The notes below the pieces were generated by a model. The model worked only from the letters and a program-made list of their open reading frames with translations. It ran no database searches and was not told the DNA's origin. From NCBI RefSeq assembly GCF_001729245.1, contig NZ_CP015217.1:994001-1058000 (forward strand): a stretch of DNA of 64,000 nt, written 5' to 3'. This DNA is from Leptospira tipperaryensis (GTDB lineage: Bacteria; Spirochaetota; Leptospiria; Leptospirales; Leptospiraceae). Shown here piece after piece: positions 48,401 through 57,829 of this stretch. The position numbers and the translations under genes were made by a program. Position 1 is the first letter of the stretch. Each line of letters starts with the position of its first letter.

Positions 48401-50431
48401 CCGCTCAATAATATGTTGATTCTATCCAGACTGTTGTTCGATAGCGAGAGCGACAATCTTTCCGGGAAACAAATAGAATATGCGCGTACAATCCATAGTT
48501 CAGGAAACGATTTGCTTCAGTTGATTAACGATATATTAGATTTATCTAAAATAGAATCCGGAAAAATGACTGTAGATCTTGACTCGGTTTCCTTTAGAGA
48601 ACTTGCAGAATATCTGGAGAGATCCTTTCGAGAAACTGCAAGAAATAAGGAGCTTAAGTTTCAAGTAGACTTGAATTCCGAACTTCCCGTTCGGATGACA
48701 ACGGATTTACAGAGGTTACAACAGATTCTTAGAAATCTACTTTCAAACGCCTTTAAGTTTACCGAAAAAGGAAGTGTACTTTTACATATCAAAACGGTTA
48801 GTGAAGGCTGGAGCGCAGAACATAAAATTCTAGACCACGCAGGATCGGTAATCGAGTTCTCTGTAATCGATACGGGTATCGGGATTCCGCCCGAAAAACA
48901 AAGTCTTATCTTTGAAGCATTTCGTCAGGCAGATGGAAGCACTAGTAGAAAATACGGAGGTACGGGTTTAGGTCTTTCTATCAGTAAGGAAATCACTCGA
49001 TTGCTTGGAGGTGAGCTCCGACTTATAAGCGAACCCGGAGTAGGAAGCACTTTCTCTCTTTATCTTCCGTCCGAATACGTACCGACTGAAGAATCTCTTT
49101 TGGAGGAAGAAAATCTTAAAGAAGATTCGAAATGGGTGCAACCCCCCGTGCTGGATGAGCGCGGCGGAACTTATATTCCAAATATATTTAAGGAAGTACC
49201 TTTTCGAGAAAACAATCGATCTCCTTTTAAGATGATAGAAGACGATCGTTCCGAGCTTTCCGGCGAAGTTTTATTGATCATAGAAGCGGAGGAAACGTTA
49301 GCAAGGCAACTTTTACAATTAGTAAGAAAGAACGGATTCAAGGCATTGGTTGCATTGGATGGAAAGACCGGACTTTCTCTTTTAAAGGCTTATTCAGTCC
49401 ATGCGATTATTCTCGATTTTAATCTGAGCGATATGAACGGCTGGTTCATTCTCAATTGGTTAAAAAGAGATCCAAAGTTTCGACACGTTCCGATTTTGAT
49501 CGTTTCCGACGATATTCAATGGAGAAGAAGTTTGAGAATGGGCGCTCTCGGACAAATTACAAAACCCGTAGACGAAGAGTCTTTGTTACACGCAATCGAT
49601 AAGATGAGAAAGTTTATAGAAAGACGTCCAAAACTTTTGCTGATTGCCGACGATAACGAAGAACAAACGAGTAAGTTGATCGAGCTAATCGAAAATTCTG
49701 ATATTAGAATAGAGACCGCGTCTTCTTCAAAGGATATGATTGAAAGGATGCAAAAGAATCAGATGGATTGTTTGATTGTTTCCTCCAAATTTTCGGGGGG
49801 CAATATTTTCGATCTTATCAAAGAAATCAATCAACTAGGATTGGATCAACTTCCAATTGTGATTTATTCTGAAGGCCCGTTAAATCAGAACGAATTGATT
49901 AAGATACAAAGCCTTAAAGATACGAATACGATCAAAGAGGTGGAAACGATGTCCGCCTTGGTTGAGGAAACGGCGGTTTTTCTGCACAGATCTCAAGAAA
50001 GTATGTCGATCTCCCAGAGAAAAATGATTCTGGATTCTTCTCATAACGATCCTATATTAAAAGGTCATAAAGTATTAATTGTGGACGATGACGTTCGTAA
50101 TATCTTCGCACTTACAAGCGTATTCGAAAGACAAAAAATGAAAGTCGCATTTGCGGAGAACGCTAGTGAAGGTATCCGGATTTTACAAGATACTCCTGAT
50201 ATAGAAATTGTCATCATGGATGTGATGATGCCCGATATGGATGGATATGAAGCGATGAGAGCAATCCGATCTATGGATAAGTTCGTTTCACTTCCGATCG
50301 TAGCCGTTACTGCTAAGGCGATGAAGGGGGATAGGGAAAAATGTATCGAAGCGGGAGCTACTGATTATATCACAAAGCCGGTAGACGTGGATCAATTGCT
50401 CTCCCTTCTGCACGTTTGGCTATGTAGATAG
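45425..50431 (+). CDS. Giant soluble hybrid histidine kinase: tandem HAMP repeats, GAF, kinase, three receivers
   Basis: 1668 residues from ATG 45425 (GAGG upstream); the frame is open to a GTG at 45332. About seven HAMP-type units of 92-96 residues fill residues 60-705; five of them (153-612) are nearly identical, starting [18 protein letters not shown] and ending [14 protein letters not shown]. Then GAF (about 735-880), a Glu-rich coiled coil (885-975), HisKA with [16 protein letters not shown] (His988), HATPase_c (to about 1220; [20 protein letters not shown]), receiver 1 with Asp1331, a degenerate receiver 2 (about 1403-1519) with Ser in the acceptor position ([11 protein letters not shown]), and receiver 3 with Asp1599 ([15 protein letters not shown]). 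No transmembrane segment. The HAMP-array layout resembles fungal group III (Nik1/Os-1) osmosensing kinases. Confidence 0.93.
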   Translation: MTDSATAELTEKDSLDLKKILEVLSAFKRGDLSQRMPLDCVGISGKIADVLNDIVDQNYRMVKEFERISNEVGQEGKISQRINAVAATGSWAACMDSVNSLIGNLVQPNTEVMRVIGAVAGGDLSQNMSLEIEGRPLKGEFLRTAKIVNTMVDQLNSFASEVTRVAREVGTEGKLGGQAEVRGVAGTWKDLTDSVNSMASNLTGQVRNIADVTTAVARGDLSKKITVDVKGEILELKNTINTMVDQLNSFASEVTRVAKEVGTEGKLGGQADVRGVAGTWKDLTDSVNSMASNLTGQVRDIAEVTKAVATGDLSKKITVDVKGEILELKDTINTMVDQLNSFASEVTRVAKEVGTEGKLGGQADVRGVAGTWKDLTDSVNSMASNLTGQVRNIADVTTAVARGDLSKKITVDVKGEILELKNTINTMVDQLNSFASEVTRVAKEVGTEGILGGQADVRGVAGTWKDLTDSVNSMASNLTGQVRNIADVTTAVARGDLSKKITVDVKGEILELKDTINTMVDQLNSFASEVTRVAKEVGTEGILGGQADVRGVAGTWKDLTDSVNFMANNLTTQVRGIAKVVTSVANGDLKKKLYLEAKGEIAELSDTINDMIDTLGLFGDQVTTVAREVGIEGKLGGQASVPGAAGLWRDLTDNVNQLASNLTTQVRAIAEVATGVTKGDLSRTVMVKAAGEVAALSDNINEMIRNLRETTRINTEQDWLKTNLAKFTRLLQGQRNLVNVSKLILSELAPLVSAQHGAFFITEMIENEPSLKLLVSYAYQERKYVSNRFRPGEGLVGQCFLEKERILLTHVPSDYIKISSALGEAAPLNIVVLPVLFEGEVKAIIELASFSNFTPIHLNFLDQLTESIGIVLNTIAASMRTEELLIQSQTLTEELQGRQEELTKTNERLEDQAKSLQASEDLLKDQREELQEKNDELEEKARLLAKNNNEVERKNMEVEQARHSLEEKARQLALTSRYKSEFLANMSHELRTPLNNMLILSRLLFDSESDNLSGKQIEYARTIHSSGNDLLQLINDILDLSKIESGKMTVDLDSVSFRELAEYLERSFRETARNKELKFQVDLNSELPVRMTTDLQRLQQILRNLLSNAFKFTEKGSVLLHIKTVSEGWSAEHKILDHAGSVIEFSVIDTGIGIPPEKQSLIFEAFRQADGSTSRKYGGTGLGLSISKEITRLLGGELRLISEPGVGSTFSLYLPSEYVPTEESLLEEENLKEDSKWVQPPVLDERGGTYIPNIFKEVPFRENNRSPFKMIEDDRSELSGEVLLIIEAEETLARQLLQLVRKNGFKALVALDGKTGLSLLKAYSVHAIILDFNLSDMNGWFILNWLKRDPKFRHVPILIVSDDIQWRRSLRMGALGQITKPVDEESLLHAIDKMRKFIERRPKLLLIADDNEEQTSKLIELIENSDIRIETASSSKDMIERMQKNQMDCLIVSSKFSGGNIFDLIKEINQLGLDQLPIVIYSEGPLNQNELIKIQSLKDTNTIKEVETMSALVEETAVFLHRSQESMSISQRKMILDSSHNDPILKGHKVLIVDDDVRNIFALTSVFERQKMKVAFAENASEGIRILQDTPDIEIVIMDVMMPDMDGYEAMRAIRSMDKFVSLPIVAVTAKAMKGDREKCIEAGATDYITKPVDVDQLLSLLHVWLCR
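45881..47260 (+). repeat. Five tandem 276-base repeats encoding HAMP units
   Basis: Copies begin at 45881, 46157, 46433, 46709 and 46985, each exactly 276 bases from the last. Long stretches are identical at the DNA level, including synonymous positions (for example GTTAAATTCTTTCGCATCG and GGTGAGATCTTAGAACTCAA). Units before and after this block are related only at the protein level. Identity at silent sites points to recent duplication or gene conversion, so copy number may vary between strains. Confidence 0.9.
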
Positions 50432-50433
50432 TT

Positions 50434-51606
50434 ATGTCTTCACAAGTAAAAGTGAATGTTCTGATCGTGGATGATAATCCGGACAATCTTTGGGTTATGG
50501 AAAAAATTCTGATAAGTCCTGAGTTGAATCTTATCAAAGCGCGTTCCGGCGACGAGGCGCTGAAAGCCTTATTGGAACCGGACGGTTTTGCTTTGATTTT
50601 TATGGATGTAAGAATGCCGGGGTTGGACGGGTTTGAAGTTGCGTCTCTTATTCGCCAAAGAGAAAAATGTGCACAGATTCCAATCATCTTTCTAACCGCC
50701 TATGGAAACAATGAGTCTTGGATGTTTAAAGGATATTCATTGGGCGCGGTTGACTTTCTGATAAAGCCGGTCGCTCCCGAAATCTTAAAATCGAAAGCTT
50801 CAGTTTTTGTCGATCTTCATAAAAAAAATCAAATTCTAACGCTTCAAGATGAATTGTTGAGAGAAAGCCATGATAAACTGGAACAAAGAGTCGAAGAAAG
50901 AACCGCAGAATTGAATAAAGTAAATCAAAACTTAATCAATGAAATTTCCGATAGGGAACGGGCTGAAGACGCTTTGAGAAACTCATTGCGTGAAAAGGAA
51001 GTTTTACTTCGTGAAATTCATCATAGAGTTAAGAATAATCTTCAGATCGTTTCTAGTATTCTAAATCTTCAATCAAATTATATAACCGATTCTAAGTCTT
51101 TCGATTTGTTCGAAGATGCTCAATCAAGAATCAAATCCATCGCTCTTATACATGAATTGCTCTATCAAAACAAAGATTTAGCTCAGATGGATTTTAAAGA
51201 ATATTTGTATAATCTCACTTCGAACCTTCTTCGTACTTATAGGGTTAACTCCGAGATTAACTTTGAAATAGAGGCCGATGCGATTTTTCTGACGCTTGAT
51301 TCGGCTATTCACTGCGGTCTTATTGTCACGGAGTTGGTTACGAATTCGTTAAAATACGGATTTAAAGGACGCAATAAAGGTAATATCTATATTTCGATTA
51401 AGAATTTAGAAGAAGGTTTTGTTTTGACGGTTGAGGACGACGGGATCGGTTTTCCGGAGGAAATAGATTTTAATCAGACTGATTCACTTGGATTACAATT
51501 AGTGAATATACTTTCCGATCAAATCGGCGCGACCTTGACTCTGGATAGAACGGGAGGAACAAAGTTTAAGTTGACTGCCATGGATTGGAGCAGGGTAAAA
51601 AAATGA
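50434..51606 (+). CDS. Receiver-coiled coil-HisKA_2 histidine kinase
   Basis: 390 residues. N-terminal receiver (residues 1-125) with Asp58 in IFMDVRMPGLDGFEVASLI and Lys in VDFLIKPVAPEIL. A coiled coil (HDKLEQRVEERTAELNKVNQNLINEISDRERAEDAL) links to a HisKA_2 domain with LLREIHHRVKNNLQIVSSILNLQ (His196) and an HATPase_c domain (VTELVTNSLKYGFKG, VEDDGIGFPEE). This REC-HisKA_2 layout usually takes phosphate or a signal from one kinase and passes it to another receiver. Starts two bases after the giant hybrid kinase and ends overlapping the GGDEF gene (ATGA), so the three are an operon. Confidence 0.92.
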   Translation: MSSQVKVNVLIVDDNPDNLWVMEKILISPELNLIKARSGDEALKALLEPDGFALIFMDVRMPGLDGFEVASLIRQREKCAQIPIIFLTAYGNNESWMFKGYSLGAVDFLIKPVAPEILKSKASVFVDLHKKNQILTLQDELLRESHDKLEQRVEERTAELNKVNQNLINEISDRERAEDALRNSLREKEVLLREIHHRVKNNLQIVSSILNLQSNYITDSKSFDLFEDAQSRIKSIALIHELLYQNKDLAQMDFKEYLYNLTSNLLRTYRVNSEINFEIEADAIFLTLDSAIHCGLIVTELVTNSLKYGFKGRNKGNIYISIKNLEEGFVLTVEDDGIGFPEEIDFNQTDSLGLQLVNILSDQIGATLTLDRTGGTKFKLTAMDWSRVKK

Positions 51607-52922
51607 ATAACTATTCGGCAAAAATTTTGATTGTGGAAGATGAGAATATTGTCGCGAGAGATATACGCGATCGGCTGGTCAAGATAGGTTATCCATTTCC
51701 AGCAATTGCCAAAAACGGCGCGGACGCATTACGATCTGCCTCCGAATTAAAGCCAGATATCATCTTGATGGATATAATGTTGACGCGGGGAAAAATCGAC
51801 GGAGTCGAAGTGGCAACTGAGCTTCGGTTAACAATGGATGTACCCGTGGTTTATATCACCGCCTATGCGGATGATCAGACATTGGTTCGGACAAAACAAA
51901 CGGAGCCTTACGGTTACATACTTAAACCTGTGAGGACTCTGGAACTTCAGATAGCTATCGAAATCGCTTTGAATAAACATAAGATGGAGAAAAAGCTGAA
52001 AGAGAATCAACAACTTCTCTTAACAACTCTTGAAAGTATTGGAGACGCTGTGATTGCGACGGACGCGTTCGGAAACGTTACGTTTATGAATCGGATTTCG
52101 GAAGGTTTTACCGGTTGGAGTATTTCTGATGTCAGCGGGAAAAAGATTCAAGAGATTGTTAGAATCGTTTCGTATTCCGAGCAGGATGAACAGACGGACC
52201 CGATTTCTTATATTTTGCAGAATAAGGAACAGATTCTTTTTGTAAGCGATATACGTTTGATCGATAAATTTGGAAGGGATAGACCGATCGAATGTACGGC
52301 TTCTCTCATTCAAATGGAAGACGGGATTACCTTAGGGGCGGTGCTCGTTTTTAGAGATGTGACGGAACGGAAAGTCACTGAGGAATGCGTAAGATATCTT
52401 GCGTATCATGATCCGCTTACTGGATTGCCGAACCGAACTCTACTTTTTGAACGTTTTAAAAAAAACATAGAGATTGCGAGACCAAAACGAAAAGAATACA
52501 CAATGTCTTTTCTATTTTTAGATATCGACGATTTTAAGAAAATAAACGATTCCATGGGGCACTCGACCGGAGATAGATTGTTACAGGAATTTTCCGAGCG
52601 AATGAAGGCGATTGTTCGGGAAGACGATATTGTGGTAAGACTTTCAGGCGACGAGTTTATAATTATTTTAAACGATCTGGCAAATCCGATCGACGCGGAA
52701 AAGGTGGTCAAAAAATTATTCTCCTCTTTGAAAAAACCTTTTTCAATAGAAGGATTCTCGATTACGCTTAACGTTAGCATCGGGATTTCAATTTATCCGA
52801 AAGACAGCTCCGACCTTGATCAACTGATTCGTTATGCCGACTCAGCGATGTACAAATCTAAATTAAAGGGAAAAAATTCATATTCGTTTTATTCATTAGA
52901 AAATGATATAAAAGTTGTGTGA
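51603..52922 (+). CDS. REC-PAS-GGDEF diguanylate cyclase
   Basis: 439 residues from ATG 51603, overlapping the previous stop. Receiver about residues 1-125 (IILMDIMLTRGKIDGVEVA, YGYILKPVRTLEL). PAS about 140-255 (ESIGDAVIATDAFGNVTFMNRISEGFTG, GAVLVFRDVTERK). GGDEF domain about 270-435: YHDPLTGLPNRTLLFERF, FLFLDIDDFKKINDSMGHSTGDRLL, and active site RLSGDEFIIILND. RxxD of REDD lies five residues before SGDEF, the position of the inhibitory I-site, so the enzyme is predicted to make cyclic di-GMP and be feedback inhibited by it. No EAL domain. Phosphorylation of the receiver probably controls it. Confidence 0.94.
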   Translation: MNNYSAKILIVEDENIVARDIRDRLVKIGYPFPAIAKNGADALRSASELKPDIILMDIMLTRGKIDGVEVATELRLTMDVPVVYITAYADDQTLVRTKQTEPYGYILKPVRTLELQIAIEIALNKHKMEKKLKENQQLLLTTLESIGDAVIATDAFGNVTFMNRISEGFTGWSISDVSGKKIQEIVRIVSYSEQDEQTDPISYILQNKEQILFVSDIRLIDKFGRDRPIECTASLIQMEDGITLGAVLVFRDVTERKVTEECVRYLAYHDPLTGLPNRTLLFERFKKNIEIARPKRKEYTMSFLFLDIDDFKKINDSMGHSTGDRLLQEFSERMKAIVREDDIVVRLSGDEFIIILNDLANPIDAEKVVKKLFSSLKKPFSIEGFSITLNVSIGISIYPKDSSDLDQLIRYADSAMYKSKLKGKNSYSFYSLENDIKVV

Positions 52923-52928
52923 AGACGA

Positions 52929-53687
52929 ATGGATACAAAGGAATCATCGAAGATACTTATCGTAGAGGATGAAACCCTTGTTGCGCAGGATATTAAACAT
53001 CGTCTTCTGAGAATGGGTTATTCCAATCTTATTGCCTCCTTCACGGGGGAAGACGCGATTGAGCAGGCTCAGAATTTTCAGCCGGACCTGATTTTAATGG
53101 ATATTATACTTTCTAAAGGGAGGTTAAATGGAATCGAAACTGTGAAAAGAATACAAGAATTTTTGAATGTTCCTATCATATATCTTACGGCTTCTTCGGA
53201 TGCCGATACGATGAACGAAGCGAAAAAGACAAATCCGAACGGGTTTATTTTAAAACCATTTCAAACGCGTGAATTGCAGATCGCAATCGAACTTATTCTA
53301 TATAAAAGCGATTCTGAAAAAGAAATTCAGAAAAATGAGCAATTGACTCGTTTTACGCTTAAGAGTCTCGGCGAAGGAATCATTGCAATAGACAACACCG
53401 AGGCTGTTTATTTTATTAATACGATCGCGCTTAGGCTGACGGGCAGAAAGGAAGAAGAGGTGATAGGAAGATCGTTAAAAGAAATTCTTAATTTTATTCC
53501 GATTATAAATTTAGACAACGTTGAATATGGAAAAAATACTTCCGATTCGCTTTCTATTCCGAAAGAGGGCTATTTAATATTGAGGAATGGACAAAAGAGA
53601 AGCGTGTCGATTTTTACTCGGGAAATTGTTGATAACGAAGGTCAAGTAATAGGAAAAGTTTTCGTAATTCGAGAAAAGAATGAGTAG
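52929..53687 (+). CDS. REC-PAS protein without output domain
   Basis: 252 residues. Receiver about 1-125 (LIVEDETLVAQDIKHRLLRMGYSNL, LILMDIILSKGRLNGIETVKRIQ, NGFILKPFQTRELQIAIELIL) and PAS about 140-252 (LKSLGEGIIAIDNTEAVYFINTIALRLTGR, VIGKVFVIREKNE). It resembles the N-terminal half of the GGDEF protein just upstream, so the two are paralogues, but here nothing follows the PAS. It begins six bases after the GGDEF stop. Could be a phosphate sink or a regulatory partner; a former longer protein is also possible. Confidence 0.88.
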   Translation: MDTKESSKILIVEDETLVAQDIKHRLLRMGYSNLIASFTGEDAIEQAQNFQPDLILMDIILSKGRLNGIETVKRIQEFLNVPIIYLTASSDADTMNEAKKTNPNGFILKPFQTRELQIAIELILYKSDSEKEIQKNEQLTRFTLKSLGEGIIAIDNTEAVYFINTIALRLTGRKEEEVIGRSLKEILNFIPIINLDNVEYGKNTSDSLSIPKEGYLILRNGQKRSVSIFTREIVDNEGQVIGKVFVIREKNE

Positions 53688-53751
53688 TGGTCTTTTTCAA
53701 TAGGAACTGTCGTTTGACTTCTAATAGACATCCATTCCTGATATACACCCT

Positions 53752-54315
53752 CTATTTAAAAAAATAGTTTTTGAAAAATAGGAAGATCGCCACCACTATG
53801 AGAGCGATCACCCATTCTAAAATGTCGTCCCGAGTTGGCCGCCCTGGAAGAATCCGACCGATCGTTTTTAAAAAAAGAGAGTCTATTTCTTTGCTTTTTC
53901 GGTTTTCTTTTAAAAAAAGTTCAAATTCTTTTGCATTCACAATTCCTAATTCGTTGTCGTAGACGGTCTCTCCGGATTTCAGATCGTCCACCAAGTCTTG
54001 GAGATAAGTTTCCAGGGATTCGGCTATAATCGGTCGCTCCGGGTTATCGTGTTGAAACTCGAAAACTTTTCCTGAATTTTTATCGACGACTCAATATTGC
54101 CCCATGCCGTCTTCCCCAAATGGAAACCAGGTTTCTTTCCATCCTTCTTCTATGGCTTGCTCATCTAAGGATCGTTTTGTTTCGAGGCAGTTATCGCTGC
54201 TCATAAAGTAGAAATTATTAAATAGCTGAGTGTGATTTTCTTTCTGCCCATCGGTGTAAGAATATAATTCTTTTAAGGAAGCGAATATTTTTGAAATTGA
54301 ATGCGATGTTCTCAA
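53752..54315 (-). pseudogene. SMI1/KNR4 (SUKH) family gene broken by an in-frame TGA
   Basis: Two open stretches share one frame and are split by a TGA at 54091-54093. Upstream part: KELYSYTDGQKENHTQLFNN then WKETWFPFGEDGMGQY. Downstream part: VVDKNSGKVFEFQHDNPERP and SLETYLQDLVDDL, i.e. WxxxWxPFGEDGxGxYx(V)DxxxGxVxxxxHD, the SMI1/KNR4 pattern, with the stop where family members have Cys/Trp/Leu. The N-terminal 20-40 residues of the domain also appear to be missing (no ATG; frame starts near a TTG at 54315). The C-terminus carries a membrane helix (WVIALIVVAIFLFFKNYFF). Many SUKH proteins are immunity proteins against polymorphic toxins; no toxin gene is adjacent here. Confidence 0.75.
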
Positions 54316-54647
54316 GCAATTTCTCTTTTTGTGAATCCTAAACGATTAGAATCCTGAATGTGCTAAGGATAAAATCGGGACATTCTTTAGCAAAGCATAT
54401 CGGCAAACAAGGAATCAACGGTAAAGATTTAGGAATCAAGATATGATATCGAATCGTAAGAATGCTCGACGATTCAGATTTTCAAAAATTAAAATGAAAC
54501 GTCATACATCTTTCAAAGACGATACAAATAAGATGATCGTTGACAGTAGACTAATTGTTCTATCCACTTAGATATGAAATTCTTCCCCGAATAAAATACA
54601 TTTCGGTAAAGGGATAAAAGATACGTTCTTTGAGTCGGGTGATCTCT
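54316..54647. other. Intergenic region, no feature seen
   Basis: About 330 AT-rich bases between the SMI1/KNR4 pseudogene and the SBBP lipoprotein. No supported gene. It may hold the lost 5' end of the pseudogene and the lipoprotein promoter. Confidence 0.45.
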
Positions 54648-56120
54648 ATGTATAAATTCCATTCTTATATTTTGCGCTTTGATATGTTTGAAAATAATTT
54701 AAACAAAACAATCAGTTTTCAAAATAAGCTCTCAATCACTTTTATGATTCTCTTCTTCGTTTCTTGCACGCCTTGGCCCGCGGCCACCGCCGCTTTTCTT
54801 AAAGACAATGTCCAAGACGACAAAGCGGCAAATTTGTTATTGGCATTCGGTCTGTTTCGCCTAATGGATGGGAATGGTGTAGGAGAAACTGGAAATTTGG
54901 GAGCGAAGCAATGGACGAGGCTTTTGGGTGGAGCCGGATTTTCCACGAGCGCAACCGGTATCGTATCCGATAGTTCAGGGAACGTCTTTGCAACGGGAAG
55001 AACAGTGGGCAATCTGGACGGACAAATCCATAGTCCGGGAACATTGGATTTGCTTATCACCAAGTATGATAGTACCGGAGCGAGGCAATGGACAAGAATG
55101 TTGGGAGGATCGTCGGGTGCGGCGGAGACCACCTCGAATGCGATTGCTTCCGATGGTTCTAACGTCTATAGTACGGGAGGCGCTATCGGAAGTTTGGACG
55201 GACTTACTCCGGCTGGTTCGTTAGATTTTTTTATTACCAAGTATGACGGTGCAGGAGTGAAACAATGGACAAGACTTTCAGGTTTAGCTTCCGCAATTAC
55301 AAATGGGTTCGGAATTACTTCGGACGTGCTTGGCAACGTATATGTAACAGGAATTACGAGCGGAAATTTAGACGGGCAAGCAGTCACTGGAACAACGGAT
55401 CTCTGCGTTGTGAAGTATGATAGCGCCGGCACAAAACAATGGACGAGACTTCTGGGTGTTGCTGGAAAGTCGACGACTGCGAACGGCATCGCCTCCGATA
55501 ACAATGGAAACGTTTATACGACTGGTTTTACGGACGGAAATTTAGACGGGCAAACGCTCACTGGGACAGTGGATTTATTTGTGGTAAAGTATGACAGCGC
55601 AGGTACAAAACAATGGACAAAACTTTCCGGAGCGGCGGGCGCAGTGACGGTTGCAAATGGAATCACGTCCGACCGAAATGGAAATATTTATTCCACTGGA
55701 AGAACCAGCGGGAATATGGACGGACAAGCGCTAATTGGAACACAGGATTTATTCGTAGTAAAGTATGACGGCGCCGGTACAAAGCAGTGGACAAAACTTT
55801 TGGGTGCGTTAGGACAAAATACAAACGGAACTGGAATTGCGGCGGATAGTTTTGGAAACGTATATACAGCCGGATTTACAACGGGAAGTTTAGACGGTCT
55901 TGCGCTTACAGGAATTCAAGATTTATTCGTTGCAAAGTATGATAGCGCTGGGAATAAAAAGTGGGTCCGATTAACGGGCGAGGCCGGTGGAACCACGAAC
56001 GGAAACGCGATTGCATCGGATCCTTTGGGAAATCTTTATGCTACCGGGGGCACCGATCGCAGCTTGGACGGAAATCCGATTACGGGCACCGTCGATTTAT
56101 TTATCGTTAAATTTCATTGA
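54648..56120 (+). CDS. SBBP-repeat beta-propeller lipoprotein
   Basis: 490 residues from ATG 54648 (alternative ATG 54684). LSITFMILFFVSCTPW carries a lipobox (VSC). After a spacer of about 60 residues, seven repeats of about 52-58 residues follow, each of the form GTKQWTRLLGxxG, GIxSDxxGNVYxTG, NLDGQ, TGTxDLFVVKYDSA. This is the SBBP (seven-bladed beta-propeller) repeat, whose number fits one complete propeller. A surface adhesion or binding role is common for such lipoproteins. The repeat ends DLFIVKFH, so the propeller closes at the C-terminus. Confidence 0.9.
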   Translation: MYKFHSYILRFDMFENNLNKTISFQNKLSITFMILFFVSCTPWPAATAAFLKDNVQDDKAANLLLAFGLFRLMDGNGVGETGNLGAKQWTRLLGGAGFSTSATGIVSDSSGNVFATGRTVGNLDGQIHSPGTLDLLITKYDSTGARQWTRMLGGSSGAAETTSNAIASDGSNVYSTGGAIGSLDGLTPAGSLDFFITKYDGAGVKQWTRLSGLASAITNGFGITSDVLGNVYVTGITSGNLDGQAVTGTTDLCVVKYDSAGTKQWTRLLGVAGKSTTANGIASDNNGNVYTTGFTDGNLDGQTLTGTVDLFVVKYDSAGTKQWTKLSGAAGAVTVANGITSDRNGNIYSTGRTSGNMDGQALIGTQDLFVVKYDGAGTKQWTKLLGALGQNTNGTGIAADSFGNVYTAGFTTGSLDGLALTGIQDLFVAKYDSAGNKKWVRLTGEAGGTTNGNAIASDPLGNLYATGGTDRSLDGNPITGTVDLFIVKFH

Positions 56121-56195
56121 ATGTCGGATTCGATTTTTATTTTTGTAACTTCTTCTCTTGTTCTATTATAAGAGGGTTCTTCGAACTCTTTCACC

Positions 56196-57383
56196 TTACG
56201 CAAAATTCTTTTGCGGAGAAGAACCAGATCCTTTGTCGATCTCGGAACGGACCGGCAGGTTTATAAAGAAACGAGTATATTCGCTTTCCTTACTTTCGTA
56301 ATATATTTCGCCTCCGTGATCTTTGACTATTCCCGTGCTTACGGAAAGTCCAAGTCCCGTTCCCTTATCTACTTTTTTCGTGGTAAAAAAGGGACTGAAT
56401 ATTTTTTTGGCTTCTTCTTTGGGAATCCCGATACCTCTATCTTCGATGCTCATCTGAATCCAGAGGTTCGAATCTTTTTCGAATTTTTTAGCCTTGATGA
56501 CGATGATCTTATTGGAATCGTATTTCGGATATCTTTGATTGAGCGCGTCCCTTGCGTTGTTCAAAAGGTTGAGAACAACTTGTTGAATTTGTTGAGGAAC
56601 ACAGAACACATCGGGAAGAGAATCTTGGATCTGCATTTCAATATGAATCGTATCTTTTTTAAAGAGTTGTTCGCAGAGTGAAACCGTCTTCTGAACCACT
56701 TCTTGAAAATTCACTTTGGAAAAGACGTGTTTTTCTTGTCTCGCAAGTCTTAACAGATCTTTTGTGATCTTTGAAATTCTTTCACCTTCATCGAGAATAT
56801 TACTTGCGTATTTCAGAATGGAGTCGTCTTGACTTTGACCTAAGATCAATTGTGCGTAGTTGATGATGATCGTAAGTGGATTATTGATTTCGTGGGCGAC
56901 TCCCGTGGCGAGAAGGCTGATCGCTTCCAACTTCTGGGCTTGGATCAATTGAGACTTTAGTGTTTCGTTTTGTTTTTCAGCCTCGTCTAACAACATTCTT
57001 TCTTCCGCTTCTTTAAGAGCCCTTTCGATGGAGAAGTTGAGCTTGGAGATTTTGTTTTTGGAAATATAATCCGTCGCACCTTGTTTGAGAGCCTCGATCG
57101 CCGCGTCTTCGCCGAGCCAACCGGAAACAAAGAGAAAAGGAACGTTAGGATGATACTTTCTGACGATTTCTAACGCTTCCATTCCGTCAAAGGAAGGTAA
57201 AGAAAAATCCGAAAGAACCAAGTCGGGTTCGCTCGTTTGAACTTCTTGAATGAGTTCCTCTTTTGTCTGAATTTGTTTATAAGAAAAATCTAAACCACTC
57301 CCGCTGATCTGACGGATCATCAAGCCGAGGTCGTTCGGATTGTCTTCGATACAGACGATATAAACTTTTCTTTGAATCATCAT
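56196..57383 (-). CDS. Receiver-histidine kinase (REC-HisKA-HATPase)
   Basis: 395 residues from ATG 57383. Its first codons overlap the stop of the preceding regulator gene (ATGA). Receiver about residues 1-125 ([56 protein letters not shown]), a coiled coil, then HisKA with [27 protein letters not shown] and HATPase_c ([46 protein letters not shown]). No membrane segment. Last gene of a three-gene signalling operon; its receiver may be the target of the CHASE3 kinase. Confidence 0.93.
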   Translation of the reverse strand: MMIQRKVYIVCIEDNPNDLGLMIRQISGSGLDFSYKQIQTKEELIQEVQTSEPDLVLSDFSLPSFDGMEALEIVRKYHPNVPFLFVSGWLGEDAAIEALKQGATDYISKNKISKLNFSIERALKEAEERMLLDEAEKQNETLKSQLIQAQKLEAISLLATGVAHEINNPLTIIINYAQLILGQSQDDSILKYASNILDEGERISKITKDLLRLARQEKHVFSKVNFQEVVQKTVSLCEQLFKKDTIHIEMQIQDSLPDVFCVPQQIQQVVLNLLNNARDALNQRYPKYDSNKIIVIKAKKFEKDSNLWIQMSIEDRGIGIPKEEAKKIFSPFFTTKKVDKGTGLGLSVSTGIVKDHGGEIYYESKESEYTRFFINLPVRSEIDKGSGSSPQKNFA

Positions 57384-57829
57384 AAAACGCGTTTGTTCAT
57401 CAGGATCCAATAAAAACCGATTTCGGAAGCGACGTCGCTGAACTTTGTAAACTCGAGCGGTTTGACAACGTAGCTGTTCACTCCTAAACGATAACTTTCG
57501 ACGATGTCTTTTTCTTCCGCGGAGGAAGTAAGAATGACGACCGGAATGAATTTTGTAAGTTCTTCGCTTCTGACTTTTCTTAACACTTCGATTCCATCAA
57601 TCTTTGGCATTTTTAAATCGAGAAGAATCAACGAAGGAAGCTGCATTTTATCTCGGTCCGCATATTTCCCGGTTGCAAAAAGATATTCTAAGGCTTCCTC
57701 TCCGTCTCTTACGAGTTTTAGCTGATTTGTCAGATTATGTTTTTTTAAACTTCTCAGAGCGAGTTCCGAATCCTGCGGGTTGTCCTCGGCATAAAGAATT
57801 GAAATCAAATTATCATGTAAGTTGTGCAT
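57380..57829 (-). CDS. Single-domain response regulator (Rcp1-type)
   Basis: 149 residues, a lone receiver: [44 protein letters not shown] (phospho-acceptor Asp), [16 protein letters not shown] and [14 protein letters not shown] (Lys). It resembles Rcp1/CheY-like partners of phytochrome-type kinases. Overlaps the upstream kinase gene by 17 bases and the downstream kinase gene by 4 bases. Probably shuttles phosphate between the two kinases. Confidence 0.94.
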   Translation of the reverse strand: MHNLHDNLISILYAEDNPQDSELALRSLKKHNLTNQLKLVRDGEEALEYLFATGKYADRDKMQLPSLILLDLKMPKIDGIEVLRKVRSEELTKFIPVVILTSSAEEKDIVESYRLGVNSYVVKPLEFTKFSDVASEIGFYWILMNKRVL

